From positions 26,767,608-26,827,607 of the forward strand of contig NC_088300.1 in the NCBI RefSeq assembly GCF_032854445.1: a stretch of DNA of 60,000 nucleotides, in the 5' to 3' direction. The notes under the pieces were generated by a model. The model did no database searches. It was not told the DNA's origin and was given only the letters and a program-made list of their open reading frames with translations. Below, piece after piece: positions 34,021 through 46,900 of the stretch. The DNA is from Liolophura sinensis. Lineage: Eukaryota > Mollusca > Polyplacophora > Chitonida > Chitonidae. Position 1 is the first letter of the stretch, and each line of letters begins with the position of its first letter. The position numbers were made by a program, and so were the translations under genes.

Positions 34021-34245
34021 TTTGTTTTATTTGATTGGTGTTTCACACCGCATTCAAGAATATTTCACTTATAAGACGATGACCAGCATTATGGTGGGAG
34101 GAAACTGGGCTGAGCCCAGGCAAAACCGATGGCCATCCACAGATTGTTGGTAGACCTTCTCACGTATGGCCGGAGAGGAAGCCACCATGAGCTGGACTTG
34201 AACTCACAGCAACGGTGTGCTAACCACCTCAGCCACAGAGGCCCC
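34021..34245 (-). mobile_element. SINE family 1 with 12-bp target duplication
   Basis: Antisense SINE from the TTTATTTGATTGG tail to GCCACAGAGGCCCC at the head. Flanked by TACAGATATTGA (34009-34020) and TACAGATACTGA (34246-34257), one mismatch in 12. It lacks some of the head between the B and A boxes. Confidence 0.9.
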
Positions 34246-34287
34246 TACAGATACTGAAGTTTACGTGCAAAATTATGTCAGTATATG

Positions 34288-34541
34288 CAGGGTGGAGCAA
34301 AAGTCTGGATGGTCCCGACCCATAGACAATTTACTATATAACAATTTTCAGTTTACAATAAGTGTTCGAACTGACTTCCACCTTCCTCCAAACACTTTCT
34401 TACTCCAGAGACACATGATCTATGCACATTTCGAAGCATAGAGTAATTCACTCTTATGGTTTCAATTTCTTGTTTGATGTTATCTTTTAGTACTTGTTAT
34501 ATAGTAAATTGCCTATGGGTCCAGACTTTTGCTCCACCCTG
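34288..34541. mobile_element. MITE-B, mariner-like, TIRs about 55 bp
   Basis: Left end CAGGGTGGAGCAAAAGTCTG and right end CAGACTTTTGCTCCACCCTG are exact inverses; the match continues through CCCATAGRCAATTTACTATATAACAA. Flanking TATATG/CATATA is compatible with a TA target. The CAGGGTG...CAAAAGTCT start is typical of mariner-type ends. The 254-bp element has no transposase. Confidence 0.85.
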
Positions 34542-34652
34542 CATATAAACGGCAAAGTAAATCTTCCAGCATCTTGATGGCCAATCTAAACTGAACTTCA
34601 AGACCAGAACTGTACTGCGGAGATAACGGACATCATTATACAATGCTGGAGG

Positions 34653-34658
34653 TTTAAT
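34653..34658 (-). terminator. Possible TMEM260 poly(A) signal (ATTAAA)
   Basis: The minus strand reads ATTAAA 84 nt after the stop codon. It is the only poly(A)-like hexamer I noted close to the stop; the mariner-like MITE starts just beyond. Such hexamers are common by chance in AT-rich DNA. Confidence 0.25.
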
Positions 34659-34741
34659 AATCCAAGTTTCTTCAGATTTTCATGTGATCTTCCTATGGTG
34701 TGAAAGAATTCCATTTTACAAAAAGAATTTTCATTTCAGCT

Positions 34742-34990
34742 TTAAGCATACATTTGATTTTTGAAATCATGCAAAGCTGCGATGGTTGGTTTGATATGCT
34801 CAACCGATGGGTCCTCTTCATGGGGAGTTTCATCAATGTAAATCTGAAACTGTCTTATTGTTTCATCAACTAGACTCAACCGGTCCAAGTCCGTATTTGG
34901 CATGTTTATCAACATTCTGCAGACCAAAGCAAAATTTTTATGCCAAAAGACTGGATACTCAGCATTATTCTCCATGGCACGCAAGTACAG
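34742..34990 (-). CDS. TMEM260: TMEM260 exon W17 (terminal exon, stop codon)
   Basis: 249 nt including TAA at 34744-34742. Encodes [20 protein letters not shown]...VCRMLINMP, then an acidic helical tail ending [20 protein letters not shown] matches the TMEM260 C-terminus. Acceptor tttcag|CTG. Confidence 0.95.
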   Translation of the reverse strand: MYLRAMENNAEYPVFWHKNFALVCRMLINMPNTDLDRLSLVDETIRQFQIYIDETPHEEDPSVEHIKPTIAALHDFKNQMYA

Positions 34991-37900
34991 CTGAAAAGGG
35001 AAAAAACACTACTCATGTGAAATCTGAAAATCATTTGCACAAGGTTATCATAAACTGGTTATTTCACAATGAATTCAGGGTTTGAAACGTTCTATCTACG
35101 ATCTCAGAGACACTGATTTCTTTCAAATATTTGCTTTCATGGAATGGATGTAAGGAAGTAGCCTTGTACTATGACAGTAAGGTTTTAAGGGGGGAGGAAA
35201 AATGTATGCCCAAGGTAATCCACCAACTTTTGGCAAATTAACAAACACTTGCACATGTGATGTACAGGCCTGCACATCATACATGTACTTATGAAATACA
35301 AGTAGTTTTTAACAAATGGTAGACTGTGGAAAGGCAACACGAGTGTTGTTGACTGCTCACAATGTTGAATGCCCCAATGAAGAGCAAAAGGTGCAGAATC
35401 TGCAAATTCCCTGTCCAAGGCTGGGATTGAACCCACTGTCACCAATGCCCCAATGATGAGCGAAAGGTGCAGAATCTACAAATTCCCTGTCCAAGGCTGG
35501 GATTGAACCCACTGTCACCAATGCCCCAATGAAGAGCGAAAGCTGCAGAATCTGCAAATTCCCTGTCCAAGGCTGGGATTGAACCCACACCAGAACTACC
35601 TACCTTATATGCCTGAAGGAAGAATGGAACCCCCATGTCCTCCTGGTCTAAGAAATGCTGTCCCATGTCGTAAAGAAACGCTGCTGTTCTAATCCTGTTG
35701 TCATAAATGGATAAAACAAATTATTACTAATCACAAGAAAGTACTTAAGATGCAAACATTGTGGACAGTTTGTCATCACCTGTCCACAGCCATCCAGAAA
35801 ATGACAATATAACAGGGTTGAAAAAAGAACTGTACGAATTTTTACAATAGTTTGAAAAATGTATCTAATTTTGCTCAAATAAAAGCTATACAAGTATCTT
35901 AATTTTGCCAAGCAGATTAATTTCTCGCAAACTCTGAGGTGGGATAGTATCCATTGCCAGTTGGTAGTTCTACTCACTTCGCATTCCACATTTCTTCGTT
36001 TGCCACATGATCCCATGATGTTATATCAAATCTGTAAGTAGAGCATTGTAACCAAAAATGTGTCACTTGTCGGAAGATTCTCAGACATGTTTCAGACACA
36101 TCATGTCTTAATTCATTTTCATTCATTATGTATTCATTGGTATTTAGTATCAAGAATTTTCAAGAATTGTTCACCTGTACAAAGGCAGTTATGTTTATTA
36201 ATGGATGGAGGAAATCTGAATACTCAGAGCAAACAGGAAATAGATTTTAATAGCCTTTTTTTGGGGGGGGGGGGGTGAGGTGAGGGTTAATTTCATGTCA
36301 AGAATACCTCACTTACAGACGTATTATGACAGGAGTTTTCTGTGTGGAGGAAACTGGAGTTCCTGGGGTAAACCACTCAGACATCACTCCACCTCGTTAG
36401 GTAAATGAAACTGACGACCCCTTTACCAGAGGAGTCCAGCTGGACTTGACTGGTCAAGACAGCACACATAGTGGTCTAACCAGTCCAGACTACTCAGTCA
36501 TCTGGGTTTTGTTTGAAACACTGAGAACCGACAGTGAACTTAAATAAATGCGGGCCCATCTGGAATGGCAGGCTAGCTGACGAGATTGTTCTTCAAAACA
36601 ATTCTGCCAACCAGAACAATTCAGTAAATCAGGAATCATTCAGTGGACCAAATCCATTCTGCCAAACAAAACCATTCCCTCCACATAAATCATTCAGACA
36701 ACTAAAATTAATCAGTGAGACAAGATCATCCTGTCAACCAAAACCAATCACTCGAATAAGATCATTTTGTCAACCAAAACCAATCAGACGAACAAAACAA
36801 TCCTGTCAAACTGAACCATTCAGTCCACCAATTGAAACTATTCAGTCAAACACATGAACAAAAAAGTCATGAAGATATCTACCCTTGATATGGATGTGCC
36901 CAGTGCATACCGAAGTGCCCGGTCATCTTGGCCCACAGCTCTGGTTCAAATTCTGTACCCTTTTTAACAAATTTGGAACAGGTGCCAAAGGGCCATAACT
37001 CATACTTGCTCTGCCAGGAGGGTTCATGCTCCTGAACACCAACACATCCAAATATGGGGTATCTGAAAACGAAAAAAGAAAATGTGCTATAACTTTGCAT
37101 ATATTTCTTCATTCATTCGAATAAAAATTTGAATGGCGTTACACACGGCACTCAAGAATACTTCAATAGGGGAGTTTCGAGATCAAACCCTTCTATCGCT
37201 GAATGTTAAAATAGTCCTATTGTATCATGTGATATGTCACAAATGTTATGCAACTATTTTGAGATCACATTCACTATAACACGGGCATCTGAAACAAGTT
37301 TCCAAAACAGTTATTTAGAGTATGCAAACGCTGGAGAAAATTGAGGAGCTGAATGTTTGTGAACTTGAGAAGTTTCTGAAAGGAAAGAGGTGTTATTTGT
37401 GCCTCGGAAACATGTTGGGACAAGTGACTGGTAATTTAATATCTACAAACGTTACCTATCATTTTTCACAAGTTATACAATACAGGCGGGCTGTCTTTAC
37501 CTTCAACAACAAAAAAGTCTGAACTCTAAACTCAATTATTATATTATCAGGGGCCAGATATGGGTGGAGTGTACCACTGCATTCAGCCAGGCAACTGACA
37601 AATCTGCTGAGGGAACTGGATTCTAACATGTATTGTTGAAACTCTTCAGCCATGAAATAGTGATCTGAAGTGAAACCACTCGTGGGGAAACCATTAGTGA
37701 GGAATGTTAAGTTAAGTCAACAAGCAAGAAGCTAATTCAGATAATTTACACTGAATATGCAAAACTTATGCATCGATCAATCTTGTTTTTAAACCTGATC
37801 TGAGAGTACACGAGGTGAATGCATGGGTACAAAATATTTCCTTAAAATTGGACAAACATATATACATGGGACAGTTACTGTATAGAAATTGACTATGGTA

Positions 37901-40900
37901 GAAAATGAGAGTTGAAGAATTCATTAAATATGCAACTTACATGTATGCTTTTCAAACCTGAGTTGAGGTCCCACAAAGTGAAACCACCAAACAAAACTGT
38001 ATCAAAAGTCCACAACATTCTGATGAATTAAAAGTAAATAGTGCAGCTAAAGAGACTTTAGTTTTTCACTAAAGACTGGGATAACAGAAAAAAAAACTTT
38101 CACCATCTTACATGAGCTTTAATGTGCCTAGAGGTCAGTGTTTACCTATCATAGTTGGCATCCAGGAATGACCTGAACGTGAAGGACAAGCCCCCTGTGG
38201 GATCGTGAACCATGCCATCCTGCGTGTACAGCACCTCTCCTGGGAACTTCAACTTGTGCTGAGACCTGCTCAACATGGGAACTGCCCAGGGATAGGTTAA
38301 CACCTGAAGTGTCAAGGAATTACACTTCACTGATCCAATGCAATATCAAGAGTTGAAATTAACTACAAAGTATAGATTTAGCAAGAATTTGCAATTAGAC
38401 CATCTCAATTCCAATTTTCTTCAATTTTCTCTATTTCTCCGGTGTTAATTTTGTCAGAATAGCGAGTCTCAAAGACACTGAGACACATGTTCGGCTAATC
38501 CTGTGCTAACTGCTGTCATTTGAGATCTATTATGCTGATCCTCCTCAATTAGTTCTTCAGTTAAACAAAGGAAAACATGATCAGACTGTTCTATTGCTCA
38601 TTCTCCTCTGAATGTGCAGCATTTACTCTAATTCCTCAACCTTTTCGCATACAAAAGGGCAACTTTCAGTGCAACATATGCACATTTTTGATTGAAAATG
38701 GGGACAAAACAACATTGGTTTAATTAGCCACTTTCAGGGCATCACAAAAAGTATATTTTATGAGTCTACAGCGAATATTGCCTTCGTAATATGCCTGAGT
38801 AAACATCTTGCAAACATGCGAAATGGTTGACAAATTACAGCAGTAGAAGTCATATTTTTAGATGATTGTTTATTTATGAATGTAGGTAGCTGCATATAAC
38901 TAACTAAATTATTGTTGATAAATAACAGGACAGGTGAAAGGGTGTTTATTTAACCCCAATGGCAATACCAAAATTCCATTCAAAACAATGACCAATACGA
39001 TCTTGATAAGTACATCACATTGTTCTACAAGTATAGTTTTTGTAACTTTTGCAAAGATGTACCATTTATATGTCTCAAAACGATTTGAAGAGAATTTTTT
39101 CATGCGATGTTGTCGTTGGGAGCTTACAATTCTGTGCAAGCAGCATAACAAATCTTTCCTATCAACTGTAAACTCAGATGCCTTACTACCAGGATGGAAA
39201 AAGTGCTGTTTGGTCATCCTTGATGGTTCCATGGAATGGCAGAAAAATGCAAAAACTTCATGCTAGGAGCATCCAGGTCTTACCTCTTGGTCGAACACCT
39301 GGAGATCAGGCCTGTAGTTTTCACACAGGGAGAGATACCTGGAAAGAAACACCAAAAGAAGTGCCATGGTTAGCGTTATCAATTACCTATATTACCCACT
39401 TCTCTGTCTTGATCATCAATGTACGTCATTGACTGAATATACACCAAATCAAAAAAAAAATCAAACATTTTTTTTTATGCTTGAGGTTTAATTGCACCAC
39501 CAACACTATTTTGCTCATATCACCATGTGAACATATTGTAACATCATTATATCTTTATTGTTGTGCCACAATCACGCACTGGGAAATGGACAGTGGATGT
39601 CAATAAAATGGCGTCAATGACCAACTCCGGAATAAATGAAGAGTCCCCATTAACACAGGTTTAGTTTTCATGTTAAAATTTGTCAGCTGAAGTTGGTCTT
39701 CAGTTTCACACACCACATTTATGGATATTAAATCATATGCTTCCTGAAAAATGCTTGTACAACAATACAGTGATCTTTCCCACACTTCCATATATTTATC
39801 ATAAATCTAAAACGGCCCATCAAAGAAGCATATGATGAACAGAGAGATGCATATGTAGGCAGACAGTAACACCAATGAATCACATAAGAAATGGTCACTG
39901 TATCTACTTGCTTTAAACAAACTGATACCTACAAGGCACAGGAAGGCTTACCTGATGACGTTTGAGGAGAGGTCCCCTTTGGTCAAGACAATAGCATGAG
40001 GGGGCATACTGTCCATGACTGTCTTACCAAACTCATACACAACCTGGTTACCACTCTGGTCACACAATGACCAGTTTCTGTTCTGGAAAAGTGAAGTTTT
40101 CAATAACATTAGCCTGTTTTTGATTTGAACGTTAGGCATAGCAAAATAGACTGAATAAACATTGTTTTAGGAATTTTGTGCAGATCACAAGGATTTTTTT
40201 CATTGTATTTCCAACCTGACTTAAAACTTAAATGATTAGTTCATCAAAAAAAAACAAAAAAAACCCTAAAACCACGCACACAGCAGATACATGTGCTGTA
40301 GTACATAGAGGTATATGTACATGTAACTTGAATAAAGTAATAAAGATACTGTACATAACAGGGACAGAAGCTGAAAATAAGATACACCACTGAACACAGT
40401 ATCTAAATAAACCTTCACATGTTCTTTTTTATGGAGGGTGGGTGTGAGGAGTGGGGGGGAATCAAAATTAAATGCTGATGTGTTTAAATGTATGATTTCT
40501 AAGGTGGGCTTTATGGACCATATTTATATTGGTGGGAGTAGATGAAATCACACAGATTTTTCTACCTTAACGTTATGACACTGACAAAGAAAGATTTGCG
40601 CCAATTTTAGTCACAAGAGCACAAACACACATGTATGAAAGAAGCAAAGTTGAAACATTTTCTGAAGGAAACTGAACTTGTCAGAGACTAAGAAAACATG
40701 TCACAAAAGGTCGCAGGATAATATACTGTTAATGAGTTCCAGTGCATGTACCTCTAATTCCTCAACCTTTTCGCGTATGAAAAAAAGAGCTATTTAAGCA
40801 TATTTATACTGTGATTTTGGAGACAAAACTACATTGGTTTGGATTGGCCAATTTCAGGGTTTCACAAAAAGTATAGGGGCCTCCGTGGCTCGGCCGGTTA

Positions 40901-43900
40901 GTGCGCTAGCGCAGCGTAATGATCCAGGAGCCTCTCACCAATGCAGTCGCTGTGAGTTCAGCTCATGCTGGCTTCCTCTCCGGCCGTAAGTGGGAAGGTC
41001 TGCCAGCAACCTGCGGATGGTCGTGGGTTTCCCCCGGGCTGTGCCCGGTTTCGACCCACCATAATGCTGGCCGCCGTCGTATAAGTGAAATATTCTTGAG
41101 TACGGCGTAAAACACCAATCAAATAAATAAATAAACAAAAAGTATAATTTTATCAGTCTACAAAGAATAATGCCTTCAGAATATGCTTGAAAAAACACCT
41201 TGTAAACATGCGAAAAGGTAAAGAATTACAGTAGCTGAGAAAAATTGCTCAAGAATGGAGTTTTGTTTGTGTCTTGCTTCCATAATAGAGGACTCACCAC
41301 TTGATATAAAAGCAGCAGACAAGGCAAGATGGCTTGGACAAAACCGGCTTGGTGGAAGCGGTCAGAAAGAAAGCTGAGGAGAAAAAGTCAAGTTTACAAT
41401 GAAGGGAATCACACAACGTTTGCACCAAAAGCACAGAAACATATGGAGATAAGTGTGGATAAATGTGTGACTTGTATAAAATCTTAACTCAGTTCAAATG
41501 ATGCACATCTGACTTCTGATAAAAACTCTATGTGTTATTATCTGAATGCAGGCAATGCAGCCTGGAAGTATAAGACATCCAGAGCATGGCTGCAATGGCT
41601 ACGCTGTTTTGGCCGAGTCAAAGGTCACAATGGCCAAGGAGCCAGTTGGTGCAATGGAGATGCAGCATGGGTATAGCACAACATAACAAATGATAGCAGA
41701 GGACAAACCCCTTTAACACATCGCAGTGTTAAGCATATTTCAAAACCAAATCATATTGATTTGGCTAAACAACAAAATAATGAGAATAGCTACAAATATT
41801 GCAAAAACAATGTTAACGGGCAAATTCTGAACAGATTCCCGATTAATTTAAGAACTTCTTGGAAAATTTACCTGAAGCATTTCCTAATCCAGATTTTCCA
41901 CAGTAAAGTCAAACCTTAGCAAATTAAAATGTGTTATCAGTGAAAAAGTACCAGAAGATTATACTTTCTCTATTCCTAATGACACCGAAAAGAATGTTTT
42001 TGAACAATTATCTGCATTAGATGAGTCAAAAGCCTGTGGCCTTGAATGTATAAGTGCTACATTTTAAAATTATTCTGCACCAGTCATCACAACATTCTGC
42101 ACCAGTCACCACAATATTCTGCACCAGTCACCACAATATTCTGCACCAGTCACCACAATATACTGCACCAATTATCACAAAACCATTGACTTCAATAATA
42201 AACAACTGCATAACAACAAGTATCTATCCCAATACTTGGAAAACAAAGATCATACCTCTCCAAAACGGAAGAAATAAGCCATACATCAAACATTATCAGC
42301 CCATATCAATACTTCCAACAATATCAAAACAACTGAAGGGCATGTACATAACTGTCTCTATGACCACTAGGAAACATTAAAGATATTAGACAAGAATCCC
42401 TCTGGGTTTCTTAAGTCACATTCCTGTGAAAATGCTTCATTCAAAATTGCTGAATGCTGGCATAAATCAATTGATAATGGAAATATAGTTGGACATGTTA
42501 TGCTTGATTTTAAAAATGCCTTTGATGTGGTAAACCACTCAATCCTACTAGATAAGTTAAAATTGTATAAGTTCCACAACACAGCCTTGAGATTCTTTAA
42601 GTCTTATTTCCAGAACAGAAAATGTGTAGTCAATGTAGCAGGAAAGGCTTCAGGGGAGATGACAATAGAAACGGGTGTTCCACAAGGCTCTATACTGGGA
42701 CCACTAATTTTCATCATGTATATAAATGACCTTCTACAATATATTAATACATGTATTTCTCATATTGACAACTTTGCTGATGACACAACTATTCATTGTA
42801 GTGCAAACACTGTCACGAAAATTGAGACAATTTTGAACGAAAGCCTAAAAGCTGTCACAGTGTGATGTTATGAAAATGAAATGTATTTAAATCCAGATAA
42901 AACAAAATTTAAGTTAATAAGTTCTCCACAGCATCTCAGGAAAGTAAAAAACAATGCCTTAACCATAAAAATTGAAGACTCTTTAACTGAACGAGTAATT
43001 GATTAATATCATATTGATTTCATTTGCAAAAAAATCGAAAAGTTTCGAAAGTTCTTGGAATTTAAGGCAGAATAAGATTCTTCTGGATTTGAAGACACGA
43101 AAAACATTTTTTTTTTTGACACATTGCTCTATTTTGCCACAGAGGGGCCTCCGTGGCTCAGTCGGTTAGCGCGCTAGTGCAGCGTAATGACCCAGAAGCC
43201 TCTCACCAATGCAGTCGCTGTGAGTTCAAGTCCAGCTCATGCTGGCTTCCTCTCCGGCCGTATGTGGGAAGGTCTGCCAGCAACCTGCGGATGGTCGTGG
43301 GTTTCCCCTGGGCTGTGCCCGGTTTCGACCCACCATAATGCTGGCCGCCGTCGTATAAGTGAAATATTCTTGAGTACGGCGTAAAACACCAATCAGGTAT
43401 ATGATTTGTCTTACTTTTAAATCATTGCATGATGAGTCACCACCATATCTAAAAGAACTGCTTGTTAAAAACACAGCCGTACACAATAAGTTTCTTAGAT
43501 GAACTGTTAACAACCTTCATATCGAGAAGCATAAATTCTAACTATTTTGAAAACAGTCTTACAGTAGTGTGCTATCATGCATGGAATAGTTTAGAATGTT
43601 TAATCAAAACAGCACCATCACTTTCCGCTTTTAAGTGAAGATATTTGAAAAAGTATTTCAACCAGTAAATAATGCACTACTGACTGTACTGTTTTCATGT
43701 TTTTAAAAAATGGAATTGTATATACTGTTTGTACTTGTAACAGATAACCTATAGTGGATTTCTGTCTCTAATGTACTTGCTATTTCCTATATTTCTTTTG
43801 AGCCTGAGACATAAAACAGATATGTCCTAAAAAGTAGTTATTCATGATTCACCAACTACTATAGCATCTCAAGGCTGGCGTTTAGGCCATTTTACAAAAT

Positions 43901-46900
43901 CACCTCTAATTTATATAAAACTTTCCCAATAACTTTGTTGAACATGTTCAGCTTCGAAAAACTGTTGTGTCTGCATTTGTCGTTAGCCCACAGAGAGCAA
44001 CTAAAACCAGTGAAGGAACTGAACCTCCCTGTTGCCTTCAGTTGCATAAAAAGGTGATTTAATTTTTACCTGAATATGTGGTTGAATGCTACACCTGCCA
44101 AAACCACAATCATCAAGTCACTTTGAAGCCAGAATCTCTCCACCTAGCCAAAAGAAAATAAATAACATAAGAACTATTAATCAAATAACAAGTCTGTTGA
44201 AGTGAGTATCTTTTATATCTCAATATTTTGTATGAACACTGATACATATGTAGTTGCAATTTACAAGCAAGATCTATACTAAACAAAATTCCTAATAAAC
44301 TGAATGATTAATAAATGGACAGTGTAGTAAGCAAAGTCAGCTCAATAACTGTTGTATGTCCCAGACAAAACAAGACAGAATAAGGCCTGCTTCAAAAGTA
44401 AAATGAGGCAAAGCTTAACAGAAATGAGACATGGCTTAAAGGAAACATGGCGTAGCTCAAAACAATTAAAGGTTAGCTTCGAGGAAAAAAGGCATGGCCC
44501 AATTGAAACAAGGCATGATTCAGGGGAAATGAGGCATGACCCAGAAGAAACAAGGCTCAGGGGGAAACAAAACATAGCCAAGCAGTAACAAGGCATGACT
44601 GGGCCTTTTTTCTGACATGGAATAAGCTCTGAGTTATGCAAACTGAATTTCATTCTGTGCCGGATTGCATTGGCAAATCACGTGGAAAAAATGAGCCATA
44701 TTTGTCCGTACTCACTCGCCGACGCATTACTGTCCACTATAGTGCTAACCTGAAGTATACTGTAAAGGTTGATAACAATGTTGTTCTGAAAGGTTATTAT
44801 GGAGTGAAGTAGAAGTAGGAAGCATAATCTCTTAAAATGAAAACCAATTGACACTTTGACAAAGAGTGGATATGCTGGGTGCACACCCACAGACGTAAAA
44901 ACAAGAGCTTCACGAGCCAAATGTCGCTATGACAGAAATATCTTGGAATTACCTTATATACCGTAATGACCTGAAATATCTGGCCGACATGTCAGCCCTT
45001 GTGGCTAACTAAGAACTTGTTAGTTGCACCACCTGAGCCCGTGACGTGACTGGTTTAACAGAAGCTTCAGAGCTCACAGTGAAAACAAGTCTAGTTGAGC
45101 TGTTACAAAAGCAGGGTATTAATTTGTGGAAGTGATAGGGAGGCTAGAAGATTTCCCAACAAGTCACACTTTTATTTTTATCCATGAATTAAAAGGAAGA
45201 AAGTATCAAGCCACAGTTGTTACAAACCTGTAAATTCCAAAACTGTCTCAAAGCATAATCCCGTTGGACAGGAATGCTAACCACTGCTCCTCCGGTTGTC
45301 TTACGTTTACCAGCTACACTATGTCGGCAAATGCACGACAACATGAGGAATGGTGTTGTAAGTTCACAGCCCCATAAATAAATGTAACAAATCGGCATAC
45401 AAATGTATTTCAGCCATGAAGATTTGACTGATAAGTATCTTTGGTCAAACTCCTGTAAAATACAGGGGAAAATTTTCCAAGCTGCAGCAGGTGTTGTTTT
45501 GTTACAATCGAAACTGCCCTCCCATTTCAGAAGAGTTCTATTTTTATGCCATTTCAGGCTAGTAACCATCAGTTATACATAGTAGACATACTCCTGATAA
45601 GGTTTCCGAAACTATCACGTGTTCAAACCACTTTCTCGCATTGTTGTGTCAGCTGATTGACATGCCTGTACATCAGTAAAATCCAATGTAAATGGCTTGT
45701 ATCTTGGCAAAACTGTACGGATATATTTTCCTCTGAAGGAACTCATTGCTGAATTGCGTATTTCTGTTTACAAAATCATGTATCAGATTGACAGAAAATC
45801 AGATTACCGCATGCTAAAGCAGGTGTGAAGGTGTTGCCTTTATATCACCTTTGACAACTTCTTGGTAATTTACAACTACTTATGTCAAGGATCTTCTGTG
45901 TGTTGAATGTGTTTGGTTTTAACTTTTAACACAAAGGGCTTTGCAGTTAAAATGCATATATGACACCCTACTCTGTTCCTGTAAAGGTAGACTATAACAA
46001 TCTTTAGACAGTGTTAAATCCCATTTTCATAGCATGGGGATCATAAATATGCATCAGTTAAACATTGTATTCGCATGTTTGGAAACTGATGCCTTATTGC
46101 AACAATTTTTTAACACCGTATTAGTGCAAGGCTATCCTTCTCATATTTTCTGAGAACTCAGTCACATGTGCCTAAATGTCATTACAAGAAACCGACAGCC
46201 CACAGAATTTAACACTGGCCAATTAGATGAAATTACTTTCATTGACACGCCCCTTGGAATAATGACTTGGCATGTTTGTGAGATCTCCCGCCAAATTTAG
46301 AACAGAAGACTGGAGTTCGTAATTTTACACACCATCACGTGCCTAGTGAAATCTCTACATTACCTTGTGACTTTGTGTTCGATCTCGTTATTAAACCTTG
46401 TTACTTTACCATTTCAGTAAAGCCAGCATAAAGTCATGAAAAATACTAGGTCTGGCAAGTAGACGGTAAGAACAGCGTATCCTGCAGATTATGACTGCAG
46501 CTGAATGAACCTATCGAAAATAATGCGAAAGTCAGAGTGGCAAGTTTGCAACACCACCACCACCAAGGACAGCAGAAAATAGTTTAACCCATCAAGTTTT
46601 CCTGAAATAATTTTCCAATTAAGGCGGGTTCTCTGCATACTGTTCACATCACTAGGCTAGATACCTATGTTCTCCAGGTTAGTTAATGTCCAGCTGAGCA
46701 GTGCCCAGCAGTATTTAAATACTATGGCAGCACAGATAAATTCACCCCAGGAGAGAATCACGTATATCCACTGATGACTGGCGGTGGTGAATTATATGGG
46801 TGGTTGATGATTCACTGTCATTATGGTATGCCATGGAATGAGATAAAAATTGTGTACCTTACCTAATATAAGTCTACAGCTAACTTTCTTAGCTATGTAT

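Larger units (their letters stand above)
41880..43860 (+). pseudogene. Second LINE remnant (CR1/L2-like), inactive, interrupted by a SINE
   Basis: Plus-strand reverse transcriptase pieces: [13 protein letters not shown] near 42020, [18 protein letters not shown] near 42220, [36 protein letters not shown] at 42500, then [20 protein letters not shown] near 42675 and the intact catalytic FADDTT near 42775. Downstream [10 protein letters not shown] near 42890; after the [20 protein letters not shown] and a W-N-L-like C-terminal segment to about 43650. Several stops and frameshifts (42065, 42377, 42862). No endonuclease part was seen, so it is 5'-truncated. It differs clearly from the element at 11640. 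Confidence 0.82.

Noticed and set aside
35185-35666. Minus-strand repeated proteins with a [10 protein letters not shown] motif
   Set aside because: Produced by the 76-bp SINE-derived array; the true coding part is 35604-35694.
36534-36857. Plus-strand 107-residue frame rich in Q, P and N
   Set aside because: An 18-bp degenerate repeat keeps it open; no start context or homology.
38909-39266. Overlapping frames of about 110 residues on both strands
   Set aside because: No family signature; the region is intron between TMEM260 W12 and W13 and neither frame has splice support.
43144-43240. tRNA gene
   Set aside because: A and B boxes are present, but the sequence does not fold to a full cloverleaf and continues into the SINE body; it occurs in many copies.
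45189-45569. 126-residue minus-strand frame
   Set aside because: In a TMEM260 intron; including it would break the exon W8-W9 junction (GV-VERFW), which is conserved. No motif seen.
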